Below, in pieces: positions 1-8,645 of a DNA stretch of 64,000 nt. This DNA is from Nitrospira sp. (lineage in GTDB: Bacteria; Nitrospirota; Nitrospiria; Nitrospirales; Nitrospiraceae). The notes under the pieces were generated by a model. The model searched no databases. It saw only the letters and a list, made by a program, of their open reading frames with translations, and was not told the DNA's origin. Every line of letters begins with the position of its first letter. The stretch's first letter is position 1. The DNA is taken from positions 65,892-129,891 of the forward strand of contig JAFEBI010000010.1 of the NCBI GenBank assembly GCA_018242725.1, given 5' to 3'. The position numbers and the translations under genes were made by a program.

Positions 1-88
1 CGGCCGCCTGGCTGAATGAGGCCAAAAAGAAGGGTGTGAAAACAAACAGCACGGCAAGGAACAGTGCTCGAACAGCAGAAATAACCAT
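1..88 (-). CDS. N-terminus of a secreted protein (runs off the window)
   Basis: Reading leftwards from an ATG at 88-86, an open frame runs to the window edge. It encodes 29 residues beginning MVISAVRALFLAVLFVF and ending near SFSQAA, a typical signal peptide with a positive residue, a long hydrophobic core and a small-residue cleavage region. An AGGAG ribosome binding site sits about 6 bases upstream of the ATG. The mature part lies outside the window, so the function cannot be told. It is too short for standard gene calls but has both a good ribosome site and a good export signal. Confidence 0.7.
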   Translation of the reverse strand, partial: MVISAVRALFLAVLFVFTPFFLASFSQAA

Positions 89-173
89 GGTGTCTCCTGT
101 TATGTGGTACCCAAAACGAGGAAGCGTCGGCAGAATAACCGTGGATGAATTGGTCTGTCAAGCGAATGACCGG

Positions 174-584
174 TTACCAGGAATCAAAACTGATGGGTTC
201 CTCGCGAATCCAGATTTCGATTCCGTGTTGCCATTTCAATCGCCGTGAGACTGCGTTCAGCGCTCGTGCATCCGCGTGATTGGGATCGAACGGATCACGA
301 ACTTTCTGCAGTTTTTCTTTTTTGAGAGGGGGCTTATACCCAAGGTCCTTCATCGCGAGGGCCACCAGGTTCAATTGAAAGAAGCGCGGTGTTTGATTCA
401 GATCAACCAACGCCGCTTCCTCTGTTCCCTCTGCAGCGCGATGAGCGCGGTACAGCTCAATGACACGGCCTTTGAGGTGGGTCCGTTGCGACTCGGTGAA
501 TTCGAGCAAGGCCAGCTCTACGAGGAGCGCGTTTGTCGCGCCATTGAATGACGGCATATCGAGAAGTTTGCTGAGAAATCCCAT
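174..584 (-). CDS. Hypothetical protein, 136 aa
   Basis: Probably soluble, with no signal peptide or membrane segment. The N-terminal half is leucine-rich and helical (MGFLSKLLDMPSFNGATN, then LLVELALLEF). The C-terminal half is basic, with the stretch PPLKKEKLQKVRDPFDP, and ends in EEPISFDSW. A GAGGA ribosome site lies about 6 bases before the ATG, which supports this start. I do not recognise the family. It is transcribed in the same direction as the secreted-protein gene at the left edge, about 85 bases upstream of it, so the two may be co-transcribed. Confidence 0.7.
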   Translation of the reverse strand: MGFLSKLLDMPSFNGATNALLVELALLEFTESQRTHLKGRVIELYRAHRAAEGTEEAALVDLNQTPRFFQLNLVALAMKDLGYKPPLKKEKLQKVRDPFDPNHADARALNAVSRRLKWQHGIEIWIREEPISFDSW

Positions 585-1115
585 TGAAATCCTCGCGGTA
601 AGATCGTGAAGTCTTAATGCGGCAGCCTGTTCCTTTCAGGAAACGCGTGAAGGTTACGCGAGAGTGTACTGAAACAGGTGGTGTTTTTCTAGACGGCAAA
701 AAGAGGGGGATGGCGAGCGGAAGCTTGCTGAAATCGAATCACACGATCAGTTATTTAACGAAGCTCTTCATGGTCTTCGTAACAGTCTCTACCCCTTTCC
801 GTATGGTCCTGCCGAGGGTATCCATACCATGTGAGGCTATGGAAGTCCCAACCTGATGGATCGCGGATCTCAAGAACTTGCTGTGCTACCTCGGTAGCGG
901 TGGAGCCATTCGACGGTTTACCGATGTTTTGCAGCATGGAGGTCGGTGAGTGGTATTGAGAACGCATCACCATTGAGGAAGTCTGCACGTATGCGGACGG
1001 TGCCGTCTTTGATGCACAGGTGTTCGATGATCAGTTTCTTGCTTGATTCTGGGCTCTGACCGGTCTTTCCGGCGCCTCGCGCTCTTCAACACAGCTCTCC
1101 TAGTCCTTGCCTTCC
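585..1115. other. Gene-poor stretch without a convincing gene
   Basis: Short open frames exist on both strands (617-856 plus, 755-988 minus). None has a clear ribosome site, a recognisable domain or a believable start. On the minus strand near 770-850 one frame reads GMDTLGRTIRKGVETVTK and then ends. It looks protein-like but has an upstream stop and no good start, so it may be the tail of a decayed gene. I see no RNA gene here. Confidence 0.5.
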
Positions 1116-1145
1116 TTGACCTTCCTGTCAGGCGGCACCTATAAT
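1116..1145 (+). promoter_or_regulatory. Sigma-70 type promoter for the moa operon
   Basis: TTGACC at 1116-1121 and TATAAT at 1140-1145 are separated by 18 bases and lie about 45 bases upstream of moaC. This is a near-consensus vegetative promoter. It would drive moaC, the moaD-moaE fusion and moaA, which follow on the same strand with short gaps. Confidence 0.7.
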
Positions 1146-1187
1146 CTCACTGTTTCTTGGCTATAACGTGCTGATTCAACGAGGAAA

Positions 1188-1682
1188 ATGGCTGAATTCA
1201 CCCACTTCAATGAATCGGGTCGGGCCCGGATGGTCGATATTAGTGCCAAGGAGCAGACTGAACGGTTAGCTACTGCTCAAGCGAAAATCTTTTTACTTCC
1301 CGAAACCCTTGAAAAGATTCAACGAGGTAAGATCGCCAAGGGCGATGTCTTGGCCGTTGCGCAAGTCGCTGGTGTGATGGGTGCGAAGAAGACGCCGGAT
1401 CTGATTCCCATGTGTCATCCGATTCTACTCACCAGTGTCGATATCACATTCAAAGAAGAATCGCAGCCGGATCCAACAGGCCGCTGTTCCGTTACCATTA
1501 CGGCTACTGCTAAGACGACAGGGCCGACGGGAGTGGAAATGGAAGCCATGACGGCCGCGACGGTCGCGGCGTTGACTATCTATGACATGTGCAAGGCGGT
1601 CGATCGAGGAATGAGTTTTAGTGAGGTCTGTCTCCTGTCGAAGTCAGGCGGGAAGTCGGGGACCTATACCAAGAACGGTTGA
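1188..1682 (+). CDS. moaC: Cyclic pyranopterin monophosphate synthase MoaC
   Basis: MoaC acts with MoaA in the first step of molybdenum cofactor synthesis, converting 3',8-cyclo-GTP to cyclic pyranopterin monophosphate in the cytoplasm. The 164-residue length is normal for the family. The signature regions are present: LIPMCHPILLTSVDI in the middle, then GVEMEAMTAATVAALTIYDM followed by CKAVDRGM, and the end LLSKSGGKSGTY. It starts an operon with the MoaD-MoaE fusion and MoaA. The downstream start (GTG 1714) lies 31 bases after this stop. Confidence 0.97.
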   Translation: MAEFTHFNESGRARMVDISAKEQTERLATAQAKIFLLPETLEKIQRGKIAKGDVLAVAQVAGVMGAKKTPDLIPMCHPILLTSVDITFKEESQPDPTGRCSVTITATAKTTGPTGVEMEAMTAATVAALTIYDMCKAVDRGMSFSEVCLLSKSGGKSGTYTKNG

Positions 1683-1713
1683 AGCTCGGGCTGACGGGGA
1701 GGGTGAGGGAGCA

Positions 1714-2412
1714 GTGATCACGGTTAAACTTTTTGGACTGACAAAGTCGCTCGCGGGAAACCAAGAGTCTCTTTCTTTGATGTTGGAGAATGGACGGCAC
1801 GTGAAAGATCTGGTTGCTCAGATCAGCGCCACCCATCCGCAAATTGGAGAATTGATTACCAAGAAGAAAGTTCTTGTGTCTGTCAATCAAGAGATCGCTC
1901 ACGGAGAGACGGCTCTTCACGACACCGACGAGGTGGCGTTGTTGCCTCCTTTTGCCGGAGGGAGTTCCATGAATAGTGAATCGGATGACAGCCAATTCGT
2001 CCGTGTGCAGCAGGAGAATTTTTCCATCGATCAGGAGCTTGATCGGGTACGAAGCCGATCAAAACGGATCGGCGGGATTGCCACGTTCTTGGGTATCGCG
2101 CGTGATCGATCCCGCGGGCGAGATGTCGATGGGATTACGTTTGAGCACTATGAAGGGATGGCACAGAAGACGCTGCGCGAGATTCGTGAGCAAGCCCTCA
2201 AAGAATTCGATATTCTCGAGTTGCTGATCATTCATCGGTATGGAGCAATCACGGTCGGGGAGAATATTGTGCTCATCATCGCCGGGGCGGAGCACCGTGC
2301 CGAGGCCTTCACCGCTTGTCGGTGGGCCATCGACGAACTGAAGCAAATCACGCCTATCTGGAAGCTGGAACATACGCCGCAAGGGGAAGTTTGGGTCGAG
2401 GAACATCCTTAG
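1714..2412 (+). CDS. moaD-moaE: MoaD-MoaE fusion, molybdopterin synthase
   Basis: One 232-residue frame contains both subunits of molybdopterin synthase, which puts the dithiolene sulfurs into cyclic pyranopterin monophosphate. Residues 1-83 are a MoaD ubiquitin-like domain ending in the diagnostic Gly82-Gly83 (VALLPPFAGG). After the short link SSMNSES the rest is MoaE. It has both expected active-site lysines seven residues apart (LKQITPIWK) and the EHTPQGEVW end. The GTG start at 1714 follows a GAGGGA ribosome site. MoaD normally needs a free C-terminal GG for thiocarboxylation, so the fusion probably has to be cleaved after Gly83, as reported for mycobacterial MoaX. There is no stop or frameshift between the two parts. 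Confidence 0.93.
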   Translation: MITVKLFGLTKSLAGNQESLSLMLENGRHVKDLVAQISATHPQIGELITKKKVLVSVNQEIAHGETALHDTDEVALLPPFAGGSSMNSESDDSQFVRVQQENFSIDQELDRVRSRSKRIGGIATFLGIARDRSRGRDVDGITFEHYEGMAQKTLREIREQALKEFDILELLIIHRYGAITVGENIVLIIAGAEHRAEAFTACRWAIDELKQITPIWKLEHTPQGEVWVEEHP

Positions 2413-2452
2413 AGATGGGAAGGCGTGAGGGGAGAGGAGTGAACGGGAAAGG

Positions 2453-3541
2453 GTGTTTGGCAGGAAGAGGAAGCTTGTGAATCTGGAACCGATCAGTGCC
2501 GATCTTCCATCTGTAGCGGATGCGTATGGTCGGCCTCTTGGCAGCCTACGGTTGTCCGTGACGGATCGCTGTAATCTCCGCTGCAGTTACTGTATGCCGG
2601 AGCCGGAGTATGTCTGGCTGCCGCGAGAGGATATCCTGAGCCTTGAAGAAATGGCGACGCTGGTCGGCTATTTCACCGACTTAGGTGTCGACAAGGTTCG
2701 GTTGACAGGTGGGGAACCTCTGTTGCGAAGAGACCTTGCGCGATTGGTTCGGCTACTGCGACAGAATCGTCGAATCACCGAAGTCGCCTTGACGACGAAT
2801 GGCATTCTCTTGGCAGAGCAGGCTCAAGGACTCTACGAAGCGGGGCTTGATCGGGTCACTGTGAGTCTTGATACCCTTCGACCAGAGCGATTTCGCCAAT
2901 TGACCAGACGTGATGAATTTTCACGTGTTGTCGAGGGAATTGAATCGGTTGGGCAGGTGGGATTTTCAAATCTGAAACTCGATACGGTGGCGATTCGCGG
3001 ATTCAATGACGACGAGCTGATCCCTTTGATCGAGTTTGCCAAGCATTATCAGGCCGAGGTGCGGTTTATTGAATACATGGATGTCGGTGGGGCGAATGAG
3101 TGGAATCCCAATAAGGTTTTGTCCCAGGATCGCATGCTTGACCTGTTAGGTCGACGGTATGGCCAGATCATCCCTGTTCCTGAGCGTGGCACAGCTCCAG
3201 CGCAACGATTTCGCTTGCCGGATGGGACAATCTTTGGGATTATTCCCTCGACGACTCAGCCCTTCTGCGCCCATTGCGACCGTAGTCGTGTGACCGCCGA
3301 TGGGATTTGGTATTTGTGCTTATATGCTGCGTCGGGTGTGGATCTACGGAAACCGCTTCGACTGGGTGCCAGTTCCGCAGAGATGCGAGAGCTAGTTCGA
3401 TCAGTATGGACGGCTCGTCATGATCGTGGGGCTGAGGAGCGGAAGGCGTTGGAGCGGCTCGGGCTGCGATCCAGAGGGCTGATCGGTATTGACCAGCTTC
3501 GCGAAGATCCACATTTGGAAATGCATGCTCGAGGCGGATGA
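2453..3541 (+). CDS. moaA: GTP 3',8-cyclase MoaA
   Basis: Radical-SAM enzyme that rearranges GTP to 3',8-cyclo-GTP, the first committed step of molybdenum cofactor synthesis. The SAM-binding cluster motif CNLRCSYC is at residues 40-47. The C-terminal cluster cysteines are C272, C275 and C289. The protein ends in the conserved Gly-Gly tail (ARGG). The GTG start gives 362 residues, somewhat longer than usual because about 20 extra residues precede the core (GRPLGSLRLSVTDRC). It is the last gene of the moaC-moaDE-moaA unit. Confidence 0.97.
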   Translation: MFGRKRKLVNLEPISADLPSVADAYGRPLGSLRLSVTDRCNLRCSYCMPEPEYVWLPREDILSLEEMATLVGYFTDLGVDKVRLTGGEPLLRRDLARLVRLLRQNRRITEVALTTNGILLAEQAQGLYEAGLDRVTVSLDTLRPERFRQLTRRDEFSRVVEGIESVGQVGFSNLKLDTVAIRGFNDDELIPLIEFAKHYQAEVRFIEYMDVGGANEWNPNKVLSQDRMLDLLGRRYGQIIPVPERGTAPAQRFRLPDGTIFGIIPSTTQPFCAHCDRSRVTADGIWYLCLYAASGVDLRKPLRLGASSAEMRELVRSVWTARHDRGAEERKALERLGLRSRGLIGIDQLREDPHLEMHARGG

Positions 3542-3555
3542 GATTCTATCCAACG

Positions 3556-3568
3556 GATTTGCTACAAT
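3556..3568 (+). promoter_or_regulatory. Extended -10 promoter upstream of accD
   Basis: TACAAT at 3563-3568 is preceded by TG at the extended -10 position (TGC-TACAAT). No good -35 box is seen 17 bases further up, which is typical of extended -10 promoters. It would start a transcript near 3575 with a leader of about 350 bases before accD. Confidence 0.4.
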
Positions 3569-3571
3569 GCG

Positions 3572-3780
3572 CCCCATTCTCAGTGGGGTGACGGCAGTCC
3601 ATCGTTCAACAGTCGATCATCTCATGAGTCGAGTGCTCCATGTATGACTTCAGAGACGGAGTGGATATTTCTACGAGGCGCTGAGTTTTTGGGGACTGCA
3701 TCATGACGGCTCTGGTTTCTTGTCTTGAGAGCTGTGGCTCTCTCGTAAGGCCTCGGTGAGAAGCCTCATGCGATGAGGCC
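3572..3780 (+). promoter_or_regulatory. Structured 5' leader of accD with competing hairpins
   Basis: The 386-base gap between moaA and accD holds no convincing gene but several clean hairpins. CCCCATT/AGTGGGG is at 3572-3588 (one G-U pair). GAGAGC/GCTCTC at 3727-3742 has a 4-base loop. GCCTCAT/ATGAGGC at 3763-3779 has a 3-base loop. The 3' arm of the last can instead pair with an upstream GGCCTC (3749-3754 with 3775-3780), so two mutually exclusive structures are possible. That is what an attenuator or a ligand-sensing leader would look like. I match it to no known riboswitch class. Confidence 0.35.
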
Positions 3781-3927
3781 GAACGGGTCTTTATCTCGCT
3801 GCATGGTGTCGGCTCGATCGTTCCGATGATGTGGAGCGGGCTGACGGTGTGATGGGAACAGATTTCTGGCTAGGGCGTGGTCTTACATGGGTTTCTCCCC
3901 GTACCGGTTTGGATAGGAGAGGGTACG

Positions 3928-4764
3928 ATGGTCTGGTTTAAAAAAGATAAGCCCAACGATTCCGTTCCTCCTCCGCGCTCAAAAGGCAGTGAGGGAATGT
4001 GGCTCAAGTGCAACCATTGTCGCGAGATCGTCTATCGGAAGGAAGTCGACCGCAACAACAAAGTCTGCCCGAAGTGTGAGTATCATTTTCCGATTTCTGT
4101 CACGGAGCGGATCGGGTTGCTCATCGATCTCGGTACGTTCAAAGAATGGGACGCGGGATTGGAAGCACAGGATCCCTTGGTCTTCCAGGATACCAAACCC
4201 TATCGTGATCGTGTGAAGGCTCACCAGGAGAAGACCGGGCGCAAGGATGCCCTGGTGATCGGAGAAGGGTTGGTGAATGGGAGCCGTGTGGTGTTGTGTG
4301 TATTCGACTTTAGTTTCATGGGTGGGAGTATGGGGTCGGTCGTCGGTGAGAAGCTCTGTCGCGCGGTCGATCGTGCGTTGGAGTTGAAATTGCCAGTAAT
4401 CTTAGTGACCGCATCCGGTGGGGCTCGGATGCAGGAAGGCATTCTCTCGTTGATGCAGATGGCCAAGACGTCGACGGCCGTGGCGAAACTCGGTGAAGCC
4501 AAGCTGCCGTTCATCTCCATTCTTTCCGATCCCACATTTGGCGGCGTCACGGCCAGTGTGGCAATGTTAGGTGATGTCATCATTGCGGAACCCAAAGCCT
4601 TGATTGGATTTGCAGGCCCTCGCGTGATCGAGCAAACGATCAAGCAGCAATTACCCGACCAGTTTCAGCGCGCCGAATTTCTGCTCGAACACGGCATGAT
4701 CGACATGATCGTTGAACGTCGGCGTTTGAAGGAGACGGTCGGCACCCTCGTGAATCATTTTTAG
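3928..4764 (+). CDS. accD: Acetyl-CoA carboxylase carboxyltransferase beta subunit
   Basis: AccD with AccA transfers the carboxyl group from carboxybiotin to acetyl-CoA, making malonyl-CoA for fatty acid synthesis. The N-terminal zinc ribbon has C28, C31, C47 and C50 (CNHC and CPKC). The crotonase-fold core carries VTASGGARMQEGILSLMQMA and PTFGGVTASVAMLGD. I chose the ATG at 3928 because AGGAGAGGG lies directly upstream and the product then begins MVWFKKDK, as in other AccD. The frame is open 51 bases further up. accB and accC lie 43 kb away in this window; accA is not seen. Confidence 0.97.
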   Translation: MVWFKKDKPNDSVPPPRSKGSEGMWLKCNHCREIVYRKEVDRNNKVCPKCEYHFPISVTERIGLLIDLGTFKEWDAGLEAQDPLVFQDTKPYRDRVKAHQEKTGRKDALVIGEGLVNGSRVVLCVFDFSFMGGSMGSVVGEKLCRAVDRALELKLPVILVTASGGARMQEGILSLMQMAKTSTAVAKLGEAKLPFISILSDPTFGGVTASVAMLGDVIIAEPKALIGFAGPRVIEQTIKQQLPDQFQRAEFLLEHGMIDMIVERRRLKETVGTLVNHF

Positions 4765-4789
4765 ATTCCTGTATCCCTCCGGCGTATTG

Positions 4790-6088
4790 ATGAGCTATTC
4801 CTCAGTGATTGAATATCTCTATGGTCTCCAGAAACACGGCATCAAGCTGGGTTTGGAGACGATGCGTATTTTGTTGGATCGAGTGGGCCATCCGGAGGCG
4901 TCGCTTCAGGTCCTCCATGTCGGAGGCACGAATGGAAAAGGATCCACGGCTTCGATGGCGGCGGCGATCCTGCGCTGTGCCGGTCGACGTGTCGGATTGT
5001 ATACGTCCCCTCACCTTGTCGACTTTCGGGAACGGATTCGCGTTAACGATCAGATGATTCCGGAGGATCGAGTGGAGGCACTGCTCACACGATTACGGAC
5101 GGTGCTGACGGATGATCTGCATCCGACGTTTTTTGAGATGACCACGGCTCTAGCCTTTCTGCATTTTACGGAATCAGCGGTGGATGTTGCCGTCCTTGAG
5201 GTTGGGCTGGGGGGACGGTTTGACGCGACGAATGTGGTTGAGCAGCCGCTTGCCTGTGCGATTACAACGATCGGCATGGACCATCAAGAGTATTTGGGAA
5301 TGACGGAAGGGGCCATTGCTTTTGAAAAAGGTGGGATCATTAAGCCCGGCGTGCCGGTTGTGATCGGCAGGATGGGGCCGGAGGCAGAACAGGTCTTGTC
5401 CGACATTGCCAAGGATCGCTCCGCGCCACTTTGGCGTCTTGGTCGAGAATTCTGTCTTGATCAGGATCGGGACGGACGACTGGTGTACCGAGGGGGCACG
5501 CATGTGATCGAGGGGGTGGAGTGTGGCTTGGTCGGTCGCCACCAATGGGACAATGCCGCCTGCGCGTTGGCGCTTCTGGAGGCAGCCGATCAACGTGGAC
5601 TTGCCGTGGACAGGGAGGAGGTCCTGGAAGGTGTGCGGACGGTCTCATGGGAAGGGCGATTAGAAACGATCGATGAAGACCCCGTTGTGGTGCTCGATGG
5701 AGCGCATAACCCGGCTGCGGCGGATGTGCTCGCTCGGTATCTGACTGACTACGCCATTCAGCACCCAGCTTCTCGGATTATCCTTGTCTGGGGCATGATG
5801 CGGGACAAAGATCATCGGGGGTTCATCACTCCGCTCTTGCAGGTGGTCTCAGAGGTCGTTTTGACTCAAGCGGCCCTTGCGCGATCCGCTACAGTCCACG
5901 AGCTCCGTGCGGTGCTGCATGAATGGTCGGGGCCTGTGCAGGAGGCGATGCTTCCGATGGACGCGTTGGCTCTTGCCAGAGGTCGGGCGAGGCCACAGGA
6001 TCTTATCTGTATCACCGGCTCGCTCATGCTCCTGGGGGATATCAAAGCGGCAATACGTGGCTGTGATCTGTCTCCGATTCGCGGCTAA
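4790..6088 (+). CDS. folC: Dihydrofolate synthase / folylpolyglutamate synthase
   Basis: Mur-ligase-family enzyme that adds glutamate to dihydropteroate and to tetrahydrofolates. It has the FolC P-loop (HVGGTNGKGSTASM, about residues 44-57), the TSPHLVDFRERIRVN segment, FFEMTTALAF, and the C-terminal ligase part with LDGAHNPAAA. Length is 432 residues, normal for the family. The ATG at 4790 is preferred over the TTG just before it. It sits 25 bases after accD, and the lptD start follows its stop almost at once, so accD-folC-lptD probably form one transcript. Confidence 0.95.
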   Translation: MSYSSVIEYLYGLQKHGIKLGLETMRILLDRVGHPEASLQVLHVGGTNGKGSTASMAAAILRCAGRRVGLYTSPHLVDFRERIRVNDQMIPEDRVEALLTRLRTVLTDDLHPTFFEMTTALAFLHFTESAVDVAVLEVGLGGRFDATNVVEQPLACAITTIGMDHQEYLGMTEGAIAFEKGGIIKPGVPVVIGRMGPEAEQVLSDIAKDRSAPLWRLGREFCLDQDRDGRLVYRGGTHVIEGVECGLVGRHQWDNAACALALLEAADQRGLAVDREEVLEGVRTVSWEGRLETIDEDPVVVLDGAHNPAAADVLARYLTDYAIQHPASRIILVWGMMRDKDHRGFITPLLQVVSEVVLTQAALARSATVHELRAVLHEWSGPVQEAMLPMDALALARGRARPQDLICITGSLMLLGDIKAAIRGCDLSPIRG

Positions 6089-6089
6089 C

Positions 6090-8558
6090 ATGGAGGATCC
6101 TCTCGCGTGGCTTCGCCAAGGGGGTCTGCTTACCGTTCTCACGCTTCTGCTTTCCCCGCTTTCTGTTTCCGCAGCTGATCACCAGGGAGGAAGTGCCGGA
6201 TCTTCTTCGGCTTCTACTCCTCTGGATATCACGGCGGAGCGGATCGACTATCAACAAGAACAGGAAATCTACGAGGCGAATGGAGCCGTGATCATTCGCC
6301 AGGGAGGGATTACGCTGACGGCGGATCACGCGACCATTCAAGCTCTACCCGGGATTCTTACCGCCGTCGGGCATGTTCATCTAACCGATGTACAGGCTGA
6401 TGTGACCGCCGAACGATTGGAATTAAACGTCAATACCGAGTCGGGTATTGCGACGCATGGGGAGCTCTTCATTCCTTCCCGTAATGCGCTCGTAGCGGGT
6501 CGATACTTACAGCGGTTGTCCGAATACCACTATCGTGTGAAAGACGGCAGCTTTACCAACTGCGATGCCCAAGAAGGAGAAGTGCCGGCTTGGCGGTTCC
6601 GCTTCAAGGACGTGGACATGACGATCGGCGATATGTTGGCCTTCAAGGGAGGATGGTTCTGCATCCTAGACGTGCCCACGATTCCTCTTCCGACCTTCTC
6701 CTATCCAATGACGAGACGACAAACCGGGTTCCTGATTCCTACTCCTAAGTACAACAGTCGTTTTGGGTTCGGCGCGCAGGCCCACTTTTTCTGGGCGATC
6801 AGTCCAAGTCAAGATGTGACGATCTCACCGTCCTACTACAATCGATTGGGATACGGGTCAGATTTTGAGTATCGCTACATATTGGATCGTCGATCGCGGG
6901 GAAAATGGTTCGTGAGTTACCTGCAGCAGACCCAGCTCCCGGATGGTACCGGTGCAAGCGACGGAGGTGAGAATGGTAAGCAAGCCCGTGCAACAGTGAC
7001 CGGGACCCATACGCAATATCTCACGAATACCTTGTTGTTGCGGGCCAATGCCAACTTGGTCACCGACCCGAACTTTTATCAGCAGCTGAGCAACTCAGGC
7101 GTCCTCAGAGCCTTGCCGAGTGCCGAATCGAATCTTTTACTCTCCCAACGGCTTCCCTACGGCAATCTCTATCTCTTAGGTTTGTATTTGCAGCCGTTAC
7201 AGGCCGGCGGGAAGGATACCTTCCAGCGCCTTCCTGAAGCCGGATATAATTTGCCCTATGTGTCCCTATTCAATTCACCTGTTCAATATGGCATGGAAGG
7301 GAACTACGTCAACTTTTACCGAGAGGACGGGTTTTCCATCAACCGATTCAATCTTGTTCCTGGCATTGCCACGGAACTGATTCAGCTCGGACATATTTTA
7401 GGTATTCGACCTCAGGCAAAGTTTCGGGAGGCCTATTACACGAGAGGCGCGCAGTCGGACGGCGCTCAACATCGAGAGACGTTTTGGCTGGGGGTCGATG
7501 CGACATCGAAGCTCACACGCCGCTTTTCATTGGCTGATGGCAGCAGTCTCTTGCATACGATGGAACCGACGGTGACCTATGAATATGTACCCGACACCAG
7601 ACAATCGGCATTGGCACAAATCGATCAAGCCGATGATCTGCCCAAGAAGAATCTCGTGACCTACATGCTCCGGAGTCGTGTGCTGGAATCTGGTTCCCGG
7701 ACGGCCTTCAACTGGCTGGATCTCACTGTCGCTCAGAGCTACCATGTCGGAGGCGTGCAGACGTTGGCGCGAGAGTTTACGCCTGGCGTTGCCCCTTTTC
7801 TCGGCTCGTTCACTCAGCCGATCCAGCCGGCGACGGTCCCCATTCAAGGCAAAAAGTTCTCTGACATCTGGATGCGAGCCGTGATCGGGAATAATCTCCC
7901 TCCGTTGAGCGGTATGTCACAGCTGGACACTCCGATCTTTGGTCAGGCAGCTCAAGCCTGGGCGCTTCGGCCTCCCATCAATCGGTATGTAACCATGGAC
8001 GCGTTTTTTGATCCGTATCAGCTGACCATCAGCCAATTCAATGCTGATCTCCGCTTTCAGGAAGGAACCAATTGGTATCTTGAAGTTGGGCAACGCTATA
8101 CGAAGGATGGCAATCGGGTGCGGCGAGGGGATATTTGGAATCCCATCTCCTTCAATGAAGTGTTTGCTCCCACAAAAGAGATTCAATTCGTAACGGTGGG
8201 GGGCGGGGTACGCACCCCCTGGGGATGGACATTCGGGGCCAAGACCTATTATGACGTGAAGCATGGGAGAAGTCCTGAACTGGACGTTGTCGCCTTGTAT
8301 CAGAATCCATGCAAATGTTGGTCATTGGGGCTCCATTACATTAAATTCCCCGATCGTGAGCAGTACGGCTTTATGCTGAATTTTACGGGTGTCGGCGCTG
8401 TGGGCAATGCGGAGGCTGTTCTCATGCGGACGTTGTTGAATCCGCTGGTATACGGAGAACGCGGCCTGCCCTGGCCGGCTCCTGGGGGACCCTATGGATT
8501 GCCACCACAGGTTTCCGAGGCCACCGGGACTCAACCGGGTGTTCAAGCCGGGCGCTGA
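6090..8558 (+). CDS. lptD: LPS-assembly protein LptD (OstA)
   Basis: Outer-membrane beta-barrel that inserts lipopolysaccharide into the outer leaflet with LptE. Residues 1-28 are a signal peptide ending SPLSVSA. An OstA/LptA-like jellyroll follows (PLDITAERIDYQQEQ, then YEANGAVIIRQGG). The rest is the long barrel with many aromatic alternating strands. The ATG at 6090 gives 822 residues, within the family range. The open frame extends upstream into folC, but the signal peptide fixes the likely start. Its presence shows a Gram-negative envelope. Confidence 0.93.
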   Translation: MEDPLAWLRQGGLLTVLTLLLSPLSVSAADHQGGSAGSSSASTPLDITAERIDYQQEQEIYEANGAVIIRQGGITLTADHATIQALPGILTAVGHVHLTDVQADVTAERLELNVNTESGIATHGELFIPSRNALVAGRYLQRLSEYHYRVKDGSFTNCDAQEGEVPAWRFRFKDVDMTIGDMLAFKGGWFCILDVPTIPLPTFSYPMTRRQTGFLIPTPKYNSRFGFGAQAHFFWAISPSQDVTISPSYYNRLGYGSDFEYRYILDRRSRGKWFVSYLQQTQLPDGTGASDGGENGKQARATVTGTHTQYLTNTLLLRANANLVTDPNFYQQLSNSGVLRALPSAESNLLLSQRLPYGNLYLLGLYLQPLQAGGKDTFQRLPEAGYNLPYVSLFNSPVQYGMEGNYVNFYREDGFSINRFNLVPGIATELIQLGHILGIRPQAKFREAYYTRGAQSDGAQHRETFWLGVDATSKLTRRFSLADGSSLLHTMEPTVTYEYVPDTRQSALAQIDQADDLPKKNLVTYMLRSRVLESGSRTAFNWLDLTVAQSYHVGGVQTLAREFTPGVAPFLGSFTQPIQPATVPIQGKKFSDIWMRAVIGNNLPPLSGMSQLDTPIFGQAAQAWALRPPINRYVTMDAFFDPYQLTISQFNADLRFQEGTNWYLEVGQRYTKDGNRVRRGDIWNPISFNEVFAPTKEIQFVTVGGGVRTPWGWTFGAKTYYDVKHGRSPELDVVALYQNPCKCWSLGLHYIKFPDREQYGFMLNFTGVGAVGNAEAVLMRTLLNPLVYGERGLPWPAPGGPYGLPPQVSEATGTQPGVQAGR

Positions 8559-8565
8559 TCCGTAT

Positions 8566-8595
8566 TTGACTCTAAAATCAGTGGTAGGGTACGAT
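8566..8595 (+). promoter_or_regulatory. Sigma-70 type promoter for trxA
   Basis: TTGACT at 8566-8571 and TACGAT at 8590-8595 are separated by 18 bases, just after lptD and 50 bases before the trxA start. Confidence 0.5.
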
Positions 8596-8645
8596 AATGA
8601 CGTCGTGCTATGTGTGTGATGGTAACTCTGTAAGGAGGGAAAGAC

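Noticed and set aside
36-248. Plus-strand frame of 70 codons at the left edge
   Set aside because: It is antisense to a signal-peptide-encoding frame with a good ribosome site and overlaps the next minus-strand gene; no domain is seen.
617-988. Short frames on both strands (617-856 plus, 755-988 minus)
   Set aside because: No ribosome site, no family features, and they overlap each other.
1960-1985. Frameshift or missed stop between MoaD and MoaE
   Set aside because: The reading frame is continuous, the linker is short and sensible, and MoaD-MoaE fusions are known; treated as a true fusion.
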